Shown here in pieces: positions 25,315 to 34,547 of a DNA stretch of 64,000 nt; the first letter of the stretch is position 1, and each line of letters starts with the position of its first letter. The DNA is taken from NCBI GenBank assembly GCA_004555705.1, contig SFHI01000007.1:14102-78101 (forward strand). The letters are read 5' to 3'. Source of the stretch: Clostridiales bacterium (lineage in GTDB: Bacteria; Bacillota; Clostridia; Oscillospirales; Oscillospiraceae). The notes below the pieces were generated by a model. It was not told where the DNA came from and made no database searches. It saw only the letters and a program-made list of their open reading frames with translations. A program made the position numbers and the translations under genes.

Positions 25315-26157
25315 ATGAAAAGACCCCGTATCGCGACTCCGATTTTCCTGGTGCGGCACCAGGCAGAAAAAGATTTGTTCGGCGTGATCCGCCAGCTGGG
25401 GCAGCTGGGGTTTGACGCCTTCGAAATGGGAGGCCTGTACGGCAATGCCCCTGAGAAGGTCCGTGAAGCCGCCGCGGCGGCCAGGCTGGAAATCCTTATG
25501 GACCATGTCCCCTATGACGCCTTCCGGGAGAACCCGGAGGAGATCATCCGAACCCGGGCAATTCTGGGGAGCAAATATATTTCCATCTGCAGAATCCCCG
25601 CGAACGCCTATCCCGGCGGCTGCGATTTCCGGGAAACGGTGGTTTTCCTGAACAGGCTGGCGGAGCAGACCAAAAAGGCGGGGATGACGCTGCAATATCA
25701 CAATCACGGCTTTGATTATATGGGGCACATTGACGGCAAGTACCCCATCGAGCACATTCTGGATGCGGTGCCCGGGGAACTGCTGGGGCATATGCCGGAT
25801 ATCGGCTGGTGTATGCTGGGCGGCGGGGACCCGCTGTATATGCTGGAAAAGTACCGGGATCGCTGCAAGGTCATTCACCTGAAGGATTACTATGCCGAAG
25901 GTCCCGTGCGGCTGAAAACCGCCCATGAGCTGGGGAGCAGGCGGGGCGGCCCGGAATACTTCAATTTTGAGTTCCGGCCCACCGGCTACGGAATCGTGAA
26001 TTTCCCCGGGATGATGAATCAGATCATGGCCTGCGAGCCGGAATGGTTCACCACGGATCACGACGGCTCCTACTGTGGCAACGACTACAACGAACTGCGT
26101 ATGAGCAGAGTATATACCGAGAATCTGCTGAACCTCCATTTCGGAAGCATGGCGTAA
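25315..26157 (+). CDS. Sugar phosphate isomerase/epimerase-like TIM-barrel protein
   Basis: 280 residues from the ATG at 25315 (AAAGGAG upstream), xylose-isomerase-like TIM barrel (AP endonuclease 2 family, which includes IolE and IolI). Visible metal-ligand regions include TLQYHNHGFDY, MPDIGWCMLGGGDP and CKVIHLKDYY, then a C-terminal WFTTDHDGS. It is the first gene of a run that continues with a sugar-binding lipoprotein, ATPase, permease and dehydrogenase. The substrate is not evident. Confidence 0.85.
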   Translation: MKRPRIATPIFLVRHQAEKDLFGVIRQLGQLGFDAFEMGGLYGNAPEKVREAAAAARLEILMDHVPYDAFRENPEEIIRTRAILGSKYISICRIPANAYPGGCDFRETVVFLNRLAEQTKKAGMTLQYHNHGFDYMGHIDGKYPIEHILDAVPGELLGHMPDIGWCMLGGGDPLYMLEKYRDRCKVIHLKDYYAEGPVRLKTAHELGSRRGGPEYFNFEFRPTGYGIVNFPGMMNQIMACEPEWFTTDHDGSYCGNDYNELRMSRVYTENLLNLHFGSMA

Positions 26158-26203
26158 GGCCAAGAAATATATGCTTTATTCAAAAGAGAAAGGAAGATAC
26201 CTC

Positions 26204-27409
26204 ATGAAAAAATTGATTGCTCTGATCCTGGCTGCGGCAATATGCCTGTCCATGGCAGCGTGCGGAACCTCCGGAAAGACGGATGCCCCTTCCGAGACCC
26301 AGCCCGCCGCCCTCGCCGGAACCACCGCCCCCGCTGAATCCGAGGCCGCCCCCGCCGGTGACCTGACCATCGATGAAATGATCGCGAACCTGGATCATGA
26401 CATCACCATCGGCATCTCCCTGTTCAACTATTCCAACAACTGGTGCTCCTGGCAGCGCAACGCCATGCTCAACTGGTTTGACCAGTGCGGGAACGACCAC
26501 ATCTCCTACATCATCTCCGACGCGCAGAACGACCAGGCCAAGCAGAACGATGCCGTGGATACCATGCTGGCCCGGGGCATCGATGTACTGATCTGCTATG
26601 TGGTTCAGTCCACTGGTGCCAGCGCCATCGCCAAGAAGTGTGAGGACGCGGGCGTGCCCGTGGTGTTCCAGAATACCAAGGTGGATTCGGAATCCCTGAC
26701 CAACTTCGAGCGCACCTGGTTCATCGGCGCCAACAATGAGGACAAGGCCCATCTGCAGATGGACATGATCTTTGAGCTGCTGGACGACGAGGAGAAGTTC
26801 GCGGAAATCGACAAGAACGGCGACGGCAAGATCAATATGTTCTACGTTCAGGGTCCCGCCAACGAGGATATGGCCATCTGCCTGAGAACCGTCCAGGAGC
26901 GGATCGCCGCCCACGAGAAGTATAAGGACATCATTGTACTGTGTGAGCATCAGAACTCGGACAACTCCACCGCCGACTGCAAGGAAATCGCGGAAGCCTG
27001 GGTCGGCAAGTACGGCGACGACATCGAGCTGCAGCTGGCCCACACGGACGCCCAGGCTGCCGGCTGCATCGCGGCCTATCAGGCTGCCGGTCTGCTGAGC
27101 AAGGACGGCGGTGTGTATGTCCTGGCCTCCAACTGCCTGCCCGACGCCCAGGTCTACATCAAGGAAGGCATCCAGTACGCCTCCGTTCTGACCGATCCCT
27201 GGTGGCAGGGCACCAACGCCATTAAGATGGCCATCGCCGCCGCTCTGGGCAACGACATCACCTACGGCGACTTGCTGTACGGCTTCCCTGAGGACGTGCA
27301 TTTCAGCGAGCAGAATCCCAAGATCGTCTACCTGGTGCTCACCGGCATCACGAAGGAAAATGTGAGCATCGCGGAAGAGGCCTACACCAGATCCACCCGC
27401 GCGAACTGA
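26204..27409 (+). CDS. Sugar ABC transporter substrate-binding lipoprotein
   Basis: 401 residues. Signal peptide with lipobox SMAACG (Cys near residue 22), then an Ala/Pro/Glu-rich linker and a type I periplasmic-binding fold (peripla_BP_4 group, as in MglB and RbsB). The segment DKNGDGKINM is an EF-hand-like calcium loop, as in galactose-binding protein. The ATG at 26204 is preceded by AAAGGAAG. It is followed by a stem-loop and the cognate ATPase and permease. Confidence 0.9.
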   Translation: MKKLIALILAAAICLSMAACGTSGKTDAPSETQPAALAGTTAPAESEAAPAGDLTIDEMIANLDHDITIGISLFNYSNNWCSWQRNAMLNWFDQCGNDHISYIISDAQNDQAKQNDAVDTMLARGIDVLICYVVQSTGASAIAKKCEDAGVPVVFQNTKVDSESLTNFERTWFIGANNEDKAHLQMDMIFELLDDEEKFAEIDKNGDGKINMFYVQGPANEDMAICLRTVQERIAAHEKYKDIIVLCEHQNSDNSTADCKEIAEAWVGKYGDDIELQLAHTDAQAAGCIAAYQAAGLLSKDGGVYVLASNCLPDAQVYIKEGIQYASVLTDPWWQGTNAIKMAIAAALGNDITYGDLLYGFPEDVHFSEQNPKIVYLVLTGITKENVSIAEEAYTRSTRAN

Positions 27410-27420
27410 TTTTGAAAACC

Positions 27421-27460
27421 AGCGGACGGCGGTACTCCCGAAAGCGAACCGCCGTCCGCT
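27421..27460 (+). terminator. Stem-loop between binding protein and ATPase genes
   Basis: A 13-bp stem AGCGGACGGCGGT/ACCGCCGTCCGCT without a T-tract. Such hairpins after a binding-protein gene often protect its mRNA end, so that this protein is made in excess over the membrane parts. Confidence 0.65.
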
Positions 27461-27530
27461 GCTTACACGCATTATCCACGGGCCCGTGATCCGGGGGATT
27501 CCGGGCCGTATTGAAGTAAGGAGTTTTTCC

Positions 27531-29030
27531 ATGAGCAGAGAATACCTGTTGGAAATGAAGGATATATGCAAATCCTTCCCCGGTGTTAAGGCCCTGGACC
27601 ATGTTCAGCTGTGCGTTCGCCCCGGCGAAGTGCACGCCCTGATGGGGGAGAACGGCGCCGGAAAGTCCACGCTGATGAAATGCCTGTTCGGCATTTACCA
27701 CCGTGACGGCGGCGAGATCATTCTCGACGGCCAGAGCGTTGAGTTCAAGAATCCCAATGATGCCCTGCATCACGGCGTATCCATGATCCATCAGGAACTG
27801 GAGCAGGTGCCCATGCGCAGCATTGCCGACAACATCTGGATGGGCCGGTATCCCACGAAGCTGGGCCAGATCGACGACGAGCGCATGATCCGGGACACCA
27901 GGGAATTGCTCGACAGCTTTGGGATTCCGCTGAATCCCACCACAAAAATCAGCGAATTGTCCGTTTCCATGCGGCAGATGGTTGAAATTGTCAAAGCGGC
28001 CTCCTGGAATTCCAAAATCGTCGTGATGGATGAGCCAACTTCCTCCCTGACGGAAAAGGAAACCGAAAAGCTGTTTGAGATCATCAGGAAGCTCAAAAAG
28101 GACGGCTGCGGAATCATTTTCATTTCTCATAAAATTGACGAAGTTCTGGCTATCTCTGACCGGGTTACGGTCATGCGTGACGGCCAGTATATCTGCACCG
28201 AACCGGTGGGGAACCTCAACGCCGATGTTCTGGTGCATTATATGGTCAACCGGGACCTGAGCAAGCGTTTTCCGGAGAACAATGTGGTCATCGGCGAGGA
28301 AATCCTGCGGGTGGAGCACCTGACCACCACCTACGAGCCCAGGGTGGAGGATGTGTCCTTTACCCTCCATGCGGGAGAGATTCTGGGCATCGGCGGGCTG
28401 GTGGGCGCCCGGCGCACCGAGCTGATGGAGGCGCTGTTCGGCCTGCGCCGCATCGAATCGGGGAAAATCTACCTTCGGGGGAAGGAATGGGTGCCGGGAA
28501 ACAGCGTCCACAGCAAGAACAGCGGTCTGGCCATGGTGTCAGAGGAACGGCGGGCCAGCGGTATTGTACCAATGCTCAGCGTAGCCAACAACGCGGTGAT
28601 GTCCAGCCTCTACCGCTGCATCAACAAGCTGGGCATCATTTCCCCCAAAATGGTGGAGAAAAACGCCCAGTGGGTCATTGACGCCATGGCGGTCAAGACA
28701 CCGACCTCCCAGACACCCATCAGCAACCTTTCAGGCGGAAATCAGCAGAAGGTGATCATCGGCCGGTGTCTGCTGACCGAACCGGATATCCTCCTGATGG
28801 ACGAGCCCACCCGTGGAATCGACGTGGGCGCGAAGTACGAAATCTATCAGCTGATGATCGATATCGCTCGGCAGGGAAAGGCTGTTATTTTCATCTCCTC
28901 GGAAATGCCCGAGCTGCTGGGTGTGGCAAACCGGATTTTGATTATGAGCAACGGCCGCTGCGCCGGAATTGCTCCGGCCAGTGAGCTTGACCAGGTGGAA
29001 ATCTTCAAGCTCGCCGCCAAGTATCTGTAA
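27531..29030 (+). CDS. Sugar ABC transporter ATPase with two ABC domains (MglA/RbsA type)
   Basis: 499 residues from the ATG at 27531 (AAGGAG upstream). The first ABC domain has GENGAGKSTLMKC near residues 38-50 and a VMDEPTSSL Walker B. The second has a degenerate Walker A (GGLVGARRTELMEAL), VSEERRASG, the signature LSGGNQQKV and LLMDEPTRGIDVGAKYEI. This asymmetric double domain is the hallmark of carbohydrate uptake (CUT2) transporters. Confidence 0.94.
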   Translation: MSREYLLEMKDICKSFPGVKALDHVQLCVRPGEVHALMGENGAGKSTLMKCLFGIYHRDGGEIILDGQSVEFKNPNDALHHGVSMIHQELEQVPMRSIADNIWMGRYPTKLGQIDDERMIRDTRELLDSFGIPLNPTTKISELSVSMRQMVEIVKAASWNSKIVVMDEPTSSLTEKETEKLFEIIRKLKKDGCGIIFISHKIDEVLAISDRVTVMRDGQYICTEPVGNLNADVLVHYMVNRDLSKRFPENNVVIGEEILRVEHLTTTYEPRVEDVSFTLHAGEILGIGGLVGARRTELMEALFGLRRIESGKIYLRGKEWVPGNSVHSKNSGLAMVSEERRASGIVPMLSVANNAVMSSLYRCINKLGIISPKMVEKNAQWVIDAMAVKTPTSQTPISNLSGGNQQKVIIGRCLLTEPDILLMDEPTRGIDVGAKYEIYQLMIDIARQGKAVIFISSEMPELLGVANRILIMSNGRCAGIAPASELDQVEIFKLAAKYL

Positions 29031-29064
29031 TACGATCTCCCTAGATTAAGTGAGGTGTCCCACT

Positions 29065-30081
29065 GTGGAAAAGAAAGCTGAACTGAAGAAAATCAAGGAC
29101 GTGCTGGTGAACTATACCATCTACATCGTCCTGATCCTGTTCCTGATGGTGATCATCGCCATTGAACCCAAATTCCTGTCCCTGCGGAACTTTACCTACA
29201 TCCTGCAGCAGGCCGCGCCCCGGATCGTGCTGGCGCTGGCCAGCGCCAGCGTCTGCGTCATCGGCGGACGTGATCTTTCCACCGGCCGCCAGATCGGTCT
29301 GGCTGCCATCATCTGCTCCGTGCTGCTGCAGAACTCGGACTACGCCATCAAGCTGTATCCGAATATTCCCTGCCTGCCTCTGGTCCTGCCGCTGATCATC
29401 GCCATGGTGGCCTGCGCCATCTGCTCCATGATCAACTCCCTGCTGGTTTCCAAGCTGCGCATGGTCCCCATGATCGCTTCCCTGGGTATGCAGATGGTGA
29501 TTTACGGCGCTATGTCCGTCTACTATGACAATATCACCGGCGGCACACCCATCTCCGGCCTGGACAGCTCTTATACGGATTTCTGCCAGGGCAGCTTTTA
29601 CATCGGCGAGTTGCGGATTCCCTACATCGTGATCTATGCCCTGCTGGTGGCGCTGCTGTACTGGTTCATCTGGAACCGCACCACCCTGGGCCGCAACATG
29701 TTTGCCTGCGGCGGCAACCCTGAGGCCGCCACGGTTTCCGGCATCAGTGTGGTAAAAACCTCCCTCATCGTCTACCTGCTGGCAGGCTGCACCTATGCCT
29801 TCGCCGGTTTCCTGGAGGCGGGCCGTACCGGCTCCGTGACCAACGAAATGGGCAACGGTTATGAGCTGGACGCCATCGCGGGCTGCGTTATCGGCGGCGT
29901 TTCCCTCCGCGGCGGCATCGGCACCATACGGGGCGTTCTGGTGGGCGTCATGCTGCTGCAGGTTATCAACTACGGCTTGGTCTACCTGGGCGTCAACGTT
30001 TACTATACCAACCTGGCCCGGGGCCTGATTATGCTGTTCGCCATTGCCATCGATATACGCAAGAATATCAAGCGGAAGTAA
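29065..30081 (+). CDS. Sugar ABC transporter permease (MglC/RbsC type)
   Basis: 338 residues with about nine or ten helices. The family pattern is seen in LASASVCVIGGRDLSTGRQIG near residue 70 and AIAGCVIGGVSLRGGIGTIRG near 270. I chose the GTG at 29065, preceded by GTGAGGTG at suitable spacing. It completes a CUT2 importer with the two preceding genes; a dehydrogenase follows after 15 bases. Confidence 0.9.
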   Translation: MEKKAELKKIKDVLVNYTIYIVLILFLMVIIAIEPKFLSLRNFTYILQQAAPRIVLALASASVCVIGGRDLSTGRQIGLAAIICSVLLQNSDYAIKLYPNIPCLPLVLPLIIAMVACAICSMINSLLVSKLRMVPMIASLGMQMVIYGAMSVYYDNITGGTPISGLDSSYTDFCQGSFYIGELRIPYIVIYALLVALLYWFIWNRTTLGRNMFACGGNPEAATVSGISVVKTSLIVYLLAGCTYAFAGFLEAGRTGSVTNEMGNGYELDAIAGCVIGGVSLRGGIGTIRGVLVGVMLLQVINYGLVYLGVNVYYTNLARGLIMLFAIAIDIRKNIKRK

Positions 30082-30096
30082 GAAAGGAGCGCCGGA

Positions 30097-31131
30097 ATGG
30101 AAAAAACCATGAAAGCGGTGGTTCTCAAGGAATTTCACCAGCCCTTCACGGTGGAGACCCTGCCCATCCCCGAGCCCGGCCCCGGGGAGGTCCTGGTCAA
30201 GGTGATGGCCAGCGGTCTGTGCCTGACGGACGTACATATACAGGACGGCGTGCTGAAAACGGTAAAGCCCCCCTACACCCCCGGCCATGAGCTGGCCGGG
30301 ATCGTGGTGAAGCTGGGAGAAGGCGTCACCGGCGTGGAGGTCGGGGAGCATATGTGCGGCTGGATCGACGTGGTGTGCCACAAGTGCAGGCTGTGCACCA
30401 TGGGCCGGGAGAACCTGTGCCTGAACCGTGTGCGCATCGGCTTTGAGCGGGACGGTTCCCACGCCGAGTATGTGGTGATCCCCGCGGAGAATGTGATGCC
30501 CATTGCCGGGGACATTCCCTGGCCCAGCGCGGCGGTGATTCCCGATGCCGTGGCCTGTATGCACAATGCCGTCAAGGTCCAGGGAAAGGTCAAACCCGGG
30601 GACAAGGTTCTGATTGCCGGGATGGGAGCCCTGGGGGTTCCCGGTGTGCAGATCGCCAAGTATCTGGGAGCCACGGTGTATGTCTCCGGACGAACCCCCG
30701 CCAAGCTGGAGCTGGCAGAGCACTTCGGCGCCGATGCGGTGATCAATACCCGGCAGCAGGACCTGCGGAAAGAAATCAACCGGCTGACCGGGGGAGACCT
30801 GTGCGATGTGATCATCGACCTGATCGGCACCTCCGGCTGCATTGACGAGGAGCTGCTCTGCCTGCGGCCCGGCGGAAAGATTGTGGCGGTGGCCTATGCC
30901 GCCGAGACCTTTACCGTTAATTATCAGGAAATCGTCATCAAGGAAAAGGAAATTGTGGGTGTCCGGGGTGCCACGCCGGAGTCCCTGCGGGAAGCCATCC
31001 GCTTGGTGGGTGAAAAGATTGTGGACCCCCACGTCTGCAAAACCTGGAAAATTGAGGACGTGAACGAGGCCATCGGGGCCCTGCGGAGCTTCCGGAATCT
31101 GTCCCGCACGGCGTTTACCTTTGAGGAATGA
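30097..31131 (+). CDS. Zinc-dependent medium-chain dehydrogenase
   Basis: 344 residues, alcohol dehydrogenase-like. The catalytic zinc region is ASGLCLTDVH (Cys) and TPGHELAG (His-Glu). A structural zinc loop with four cysteines follows (CHKCRLCTMGRENLC, residues about 93-108). The Rossmann motif is GMGALGVPGVQIAKYLGA. It is the last gene of the transporter operon, so it probably oxidises the imported sugar or polyol or a derivative; the substrate is inferred from context only. Confidence 0.88.
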   Translation: MEKTMKAVVLKEFHQPFTVETLPIPEPGPGEVLVKVMASGLCLTDVHIQDGVLKTVKPPYTPGHELAGIVVKLGEGVTGVEVGEHMCGWIDVVCHKCRLCTMGRENLCLNRVRIGFERDGSHAEYVVIPAENVMPIAGDIPWPSAAVIPDAVACMHNAVKVQGKVKPGDKVLIAGMGALGVPGVQIAKYLGATVYVSGRTPAKLELAEHFGADAVINTRQQDLRKEINRLTGGDLCDVIIDLIGTSGCIDEELLCLRPGGKIVAVAYAAETFTVNYQEIVIKEKEIVGVRGATPESLREAIRLVGEKIVDPHVCKTWKIEDVNEAIGALRSFRNLSRTAFTFEE

Positions 31132-31157
31132 TACGGCCGGCTGCCGCGGCTGCCGGT

Positions 31158-31333
31158 AAATTGCTGTTTACAGTTTTCAAACACGTTGCGTTTACACCGT
31201 AGGGGCGGATATTATCCGCCCGAACGCTTAAGGTTTTTGAGTGTTTTCGATAGAACAGGGCGCTTTGGCAGACGAAAGCAAAGCGGGCGGCTAATAGCCG
31301 CCCCTACGGCAAAATTTCGGCAAACAACAATTT
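31158..31333. repeat. R13: class B element at the operon end
   Basis: Left end AAATTGCTGTTT, right end AAACAACAATTT, 176 bp. The interior resembles R3, with the left palindrome changed to GGGGCGGATATTATCCGCCC (compensating changes in both arms). Confidence 0.9.
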
Positions 31334-31394
31334 TCCTGTCCGCTGTATTTGGGCGGGAGACGACAATGCTCAGGGATATGACGGGAAAGGCCAT

Positions 31395-31428
31395 AAAAAA
31401 GCTCCATGGGCTGTCCCATGGAGCTTTG
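31395..31428 (-). terminator. Intrinsic terminator after the lysR gene
   Basis: Stem AAAGCTCCATGGG/CCCATGGAGCTTT with loop CTGT; the minus-strand transcript continues with a run of T residues. Confidence 0.85.
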
Positions 31429-31436
31429 GGCGGGGA

Positions 31437-32327
31437 TCAGATTCGGTACAGGTCCTCGTAATGCTCTGCCAGGCGGATGAAGCCGCGCATCTGTTCCGTC
31501 ACAAATTTGTCCTTGTGGTAGACAATGTTGAAGGTTCGCACCAGGTTCGTCTCCAGAATCTCCACCGGCCACAGCAGCCCCGCGGAGATTTCCTGTTCCA
31601 CCAGCCGCCGGGAAATGGTGGTGATGCCCATTCCCTTTTCCACCGCCAGCTTGCTGGCCTGGATATCTGCGCACCGCCAAACAATCTGATAGGGAATGTT
31701 CTCCTGGTTAAGCAGCTGCTCAAGAATGGTTGCCGCGTTGCTGGAAGCATCCCGAACCACCAGGTTCTCTCCCTCCAGCTCGCTGAGCCGCACGCTGCTC
31801 CTTCCCCAGAAGCGGTGCTGACGGTTGCAGACCAGCACCAGGGTGTCCCGCATAAAGGGCGTCTGGATCAGATCCTCCGAGGATACCTGCCGGTCCAGAA
31901 AGGCGATGTCCAGCTCGTTGCTTAAAAGCTTTTCCTGAATCTGCTCGTTTCTGGCCACGGTGGCGAAGCACTGCACGTCGGGGTAGCCCAGCTTCATCTG
32001 CTGTACAATGTCACTGAAGATGGAGGCGCCGATGGTAAGAGAGCTGCCCACCCGCAGGGTCTTGATGCGGGCACTCTGGGCGAGAAAATCCTCCAGAACC
32101 TTTTCGCTGTTCAGAATCTGTTTGGCGTAATACAGAAAGGCTTTCCCCTCGGCGGTGAGATACAGACGCTTGTTCAGCCGCTCAAAGAGCTTGATGTTGG
32201 CTTCCTTTTCCATCTCCGTAATGCTCTGGCTGACGGAAGCCTGGGAAATGTAGAATTTCCGGGCGGTTTCGCTCATCTTTCCGTTCTCCGCTACATCCAC
32301 AAAAATTTTTAACCGGCGCAGTGTCAT
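31437..32327 (-). CDS. LysR-family transcriptional regulator
   Basis: 296 residues from the ATG at 32327, with a GGGGGATGG site upstream. The N-terminal helix-turn-helix is AENGKMSETARKFYISQASVS, followed by the LysR linker and a two-lobe effector domain. It is transcribed divergently from the dehydrogenase-lactonase operon that starts at 32482, so it probably controls that operon. A 12-bp palindrome downstream of its own -10 box suggests autoregulation. Confidence 0.9.
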   Translation of the reverse strand: MTLRRLKIFVDVAENGKMSETARKFYISQASVSQSITEMEKEANIKLFERLNKRLYLTAEGKAFLYYAKQILNSEKVLEDFLAQSARIKTLRVGSSLTIGASIFSDIVQQMKLGYPDVQCFATVARNEQIQEKLLSNELDIAFLDRQVSSEDLIQTPFMRDTLVLVCNRQHRFWGRSSVRLSELEGENLVVRDASSNAATILEQLLNQENIPYQIVWRCADIQASKLAVEKGMGITTISRRLVEQEISAGLLWPVEILETNLVRTFNIVYHKDKFVTEQMRGFIRLAEHYEDLYRI

Positions 32328-32352
32328 ACTGTCCATCCCCCTGCAATGAAAG

Positions 32353-32393
32353 ATACTTAAGTATATTATAAAGCATTTTCCGGAATTTCGCAA
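32353..32393 (-). promoter_or_regulatory. lysR promoter with palindrome
   Basis: On the minus strand TTGCGA (32388-32393), a 17-bp spacer and TATAAT (32365-32370). The perfect palindrome ATACTTAAGTAT (32353-32364) lies directly at the expected start site. Confidence 0.68.
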
Positions 32394-32435
32394 GATAAAC
32401 CTATCAAGCATCCGAAACATTCCCCGGACAGGGGG

Positions 32436-32465
32436 TTGCCTCGGGGCTGTCAAATGTACTATAAT
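32436..32465 (+). promoter_or_regulatory. Promoter of the dehydrogenase-lactonase operon
   Basis: TTGCCT (32436-32441), an 18-bp spacer and TATAAT (32460-32465). The weak -35 box and 18-bp spacing fit activation by the divergent LysR protein. Confidence 0.6.
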
Positions 32466-32481
32466 GAGGAGGTACTTCGTT

Positions 32482-33576
32482 ATGCCTGAGTTTGAGATTC
32501 CCAAAACCATGAAGGCCATGACCCTGAAAGCCTATGACCGGCTGGAGTTGGCCACGCTGCCTGTGCCGGAGCCGGGCCCGGGGGAGGTCCTGTGCCGGAT
32601 CAAGTCCGTGGCCATCTGCGGCTCCGACCCCAAGATGATCCACGGCGGCTACGCCTTCGCCAATTGGCCCCCCTACTATCCCTTCGTGATGGGCCATGAG
32701 TGGAGCGGCCAGGTGGTGAAGCTGGGGCCCGGCGTGGAGGAGTTCCGGGTCGGGGACCGGGTGGCCGGAGAGGCCCACCACGGCTGCGGAAAATGCGACA
32801 ACTGCAAGAAGGGCCACTATACGGTCTGCCTGAATTACGGCCGCGACGGACACGATGGCAAGCTGGATTACGGCCATCGGCATTACGGCTTCTACTGGCA
32901 GGGCGCCAACGCCGAGTACAACGTCTACAAGGTGGCCTCCCTGCACCGTATTCCGGACAACGTCAGCTATGATGTGGCTGCCATGTGTGACACCGCAGGG
33001 GTCGCCATGCACGGCGTGGAGCTGGCGGGCGTGACCCCCGGCGGCACCAGTGTGGTCATCGGTCCCGGGCCCATCGGCCTGTGTGCCATGATGGAGTGCA
33101 AGGCTCTGGGCTCCGGACGTGTGATCGTAGTGGGCCGGGGGGCCAAGCTGGAAAAAGCCCGGGAGCTGGGCGCGGACGTCTGCATCGACTTCGAGAAGGA
33201 GGACCCGGTACAGAAGGTCCTGGAGCTCACCGGCGGTATCGGCGCTGATGAGGTTATGGAGTGCTCCGGCTCGTCCAATTCGCCCATGCAGGCCTGCCAG
33301 ATGGTGCGCAAGACCGGCGCAGTGGCCATCATTGCCACCTACCACCAGTCCGAGTGCCTGCTGCCCATGAACCTGATCAACTTCAACGAGCTGCGCATTG
33401 TGGGCTCCAAGGCCAACCCCAACGTCTCCGACAAGGTTCTGCATTTCTTCTCCACCGGGGCCATTCAAGGGGAGAAGCTGGTTACCCATCGGTTCCCCCT
33501 GGAGGAGTATGAGAAGGCTGTGGATGTGTTCGAGCATAAGAAGGACGGCTCCATCAAGGTCGTCATCAATCCGTAA
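32482..33576 (+). CDS. Zinc-dependent medium-chain dehydrogenase (threonine/sorbitol dehydrogenase-like)
   Basis: 364 residues from the ATG at 32482 (AGGAGG upstream). Catalytic zinc ligands appear in AICGSDPK and MGHEWSGQ; the structural zinc loop is CGKCDNCKKGHYTVC (about 104-118); the nucleotide-binding motif is VIGPGPIGLCAMM. It is the first gene of a three-gene operon with a 3HCDH-type dehydrogenase and a lactonase, which suggests stepwise oxidation of a sugar or sugar acid. Confidence 0.88.
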   Translation: MPEFEIPKTMKAMTLKAYDRLELATLPVPEPGPGEVLCRIKSVAICGSDPKMIHGGYAFANWPPYYPFVMGHEWSGQVVKLGPGVEEFRVGDRVAGEAHHGCGKCDNCKKGHYTVCLNYGRDGHDGKLDYGHRHYGFYWQGANAEYNVYKVASLHRIPDNVSYDVAAMCDTAGVAMHGVELAGVTPGGTSVVIGPGPIGLCAMMECKALGSGRVIVVGRGAKLEKARELGADVCIDFEKEDPVQKVLELTGGIGADEVMECSGSSNSPMQACQMVRKTGAVAIIATYHQSECLLPMNLINFNELRIVGSKANPNVSDKVLHFFSTGAIQGEKLVTHRFPLEEYEKAVDVFEHKKDGSIKVVINP

Positions 33577-33591
33577 GGGAGGGCAGGAAAT

Positions 33592-34536
33592 ATGCGTGAC
33601 TATGTTGTGGTGGTAGGCGCCGGGCTGATGGGCAGCGGCATTGGAGCCATGGCGGCGCTGGCCGGGAATCCGGTGATCCTGGTGGACACCAGCGCGGAAC
33701 GGGCGGCCATGGGCGTGGAAAAGGCCAGGGAGCATATCCGTCTGCGGGAGGAAAACGGTCTGGCCACGGCGGAGGAGGCGGCCCGGGCGGCGACGCTGCT
33801 GGAGGCCTCCGACAATACCGCCGAGGCTGCCAGAAAGGCCCGGATGGTGGTGGAAGCGATCATTGAGAACCTGGAAGCCAAGCAGGCGCTCTTTCGGCAG
33901 TTGGACGCGCTGCTGCCGGCGGAGGTGCCTATCTGCTCCAATACCAGCGGGCTCAGGATTACGGAGATTAGCGCTTTGTGCGAGCACCATCCGGAGCGGA
34001 CGGTGACCACCCATTTCTGGCTGCCGGCCCATCTGGTTCCCCTGGTGGAGGTGGTCATGGGCGACAAAACCGACGAGGCCGTGGCGCTGGCCGTTCGGGA
34101 GGAGCTGAAGAAGTGGAAGAAATCTCCCGTTCTGGTGCGCAGGGACCTGCCCGGGCAGCTGGCGAACCGGGTGTTCCAGGCCATTATCCGGGAGGCCATC
34201 GACATCGTGGCCAGCGGCCTTGCCAGCGCGGAGGATGTGGATACGGCCATCGCGGCGGGCATGGCCATGCGCTTCCCGGTCTGGGGGCCGCTGATGCACC
34301 TGGACGCCATCGGCACGCCCCTGGGCCTGTCCGTGCAGGAGACGGTGCTGCCCAGCATCTGCGCCGATAAGGAGGCCAGCGGCTACATCAAGGACATGGT
34401 GGCCAGGGGCGACCTGGGCGCCAAGACGGGAAAGGGCTTCTATGACTGGAGCGAGCGGAGCATTGACGAAGCCATTGCCAAACGGGACGCCTTCATCATC
34501 GAGGCCTGCAAGATTCTGAACAAACTGGACAATTGA
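33592..34536 (+). CDS. 3-hydroxyacyl-CoA dehydrogenase-family protein
   Basis: 314 residues. The N-terminal NAD-binding fold has VVGAGLMGSGIGAMAAL; SNTSGLRITEI and THFWLPAHLVPLVEVV carry the Ser and the His-Glu dyad of the family; the C-terminal domain has LPGQLANRV and GAKTGKGFYDW. Members act on 3-hydroxyacyl-CoA or, in the lambda-crystallin/gulonate dehydrogenase branch, on 3-hydroxy sugar acids. The absence of other fatty-acid genes and the sugar neighbours favour a sugar-acid substrate, as an inference. Confidence 0.85.
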   Translation: MRDYVVVVGAGLMGSGIGAMAALAGNPVILVDTSAERAAMGVEKAREHIRLREENGLATAEEAARAATLLEASDNTAEAARKARMVVEAIIENLEAKQALFRQLDALLPAEVPICSNTSGLRITEISALCEHHPERTVTTHFWLPAHLVPLVEVVMGDKTDEAVALAVREELKKWKKSPVLVRRDLPGQLANRVFQAIIREAIDIVASGLASAEDVDTAIAAGMAMRFPVWGPLMHLDAIGTPLGLSVQETVLPSICADKEASGYIKDMVARGDLGAKTGKGFYDWSERSIDEAIAKRDAFIIEACKILNKLDN

Positions 34537-34547
34537 GAGGTTTTCCT

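Noticed and set aside
27421..27460. Hairpin after the sugar-binding protein gene as a full transcription terminator
   Set aside because: It has no T-tract, and the ATPase and permease genes that follow have no promoter that I can see.
33592..34536. 3-hydroxyacyl-CoA dehydrogenase-type gene as part of butyrate or fatty-acid metabolism
   Set aside because: No thiolase, crotonase or acyl-CoA dehydrogenase gene is near; the neighbours are a zinc dehydrogenase and a lactonase, so a sugar-acid role is more likely.
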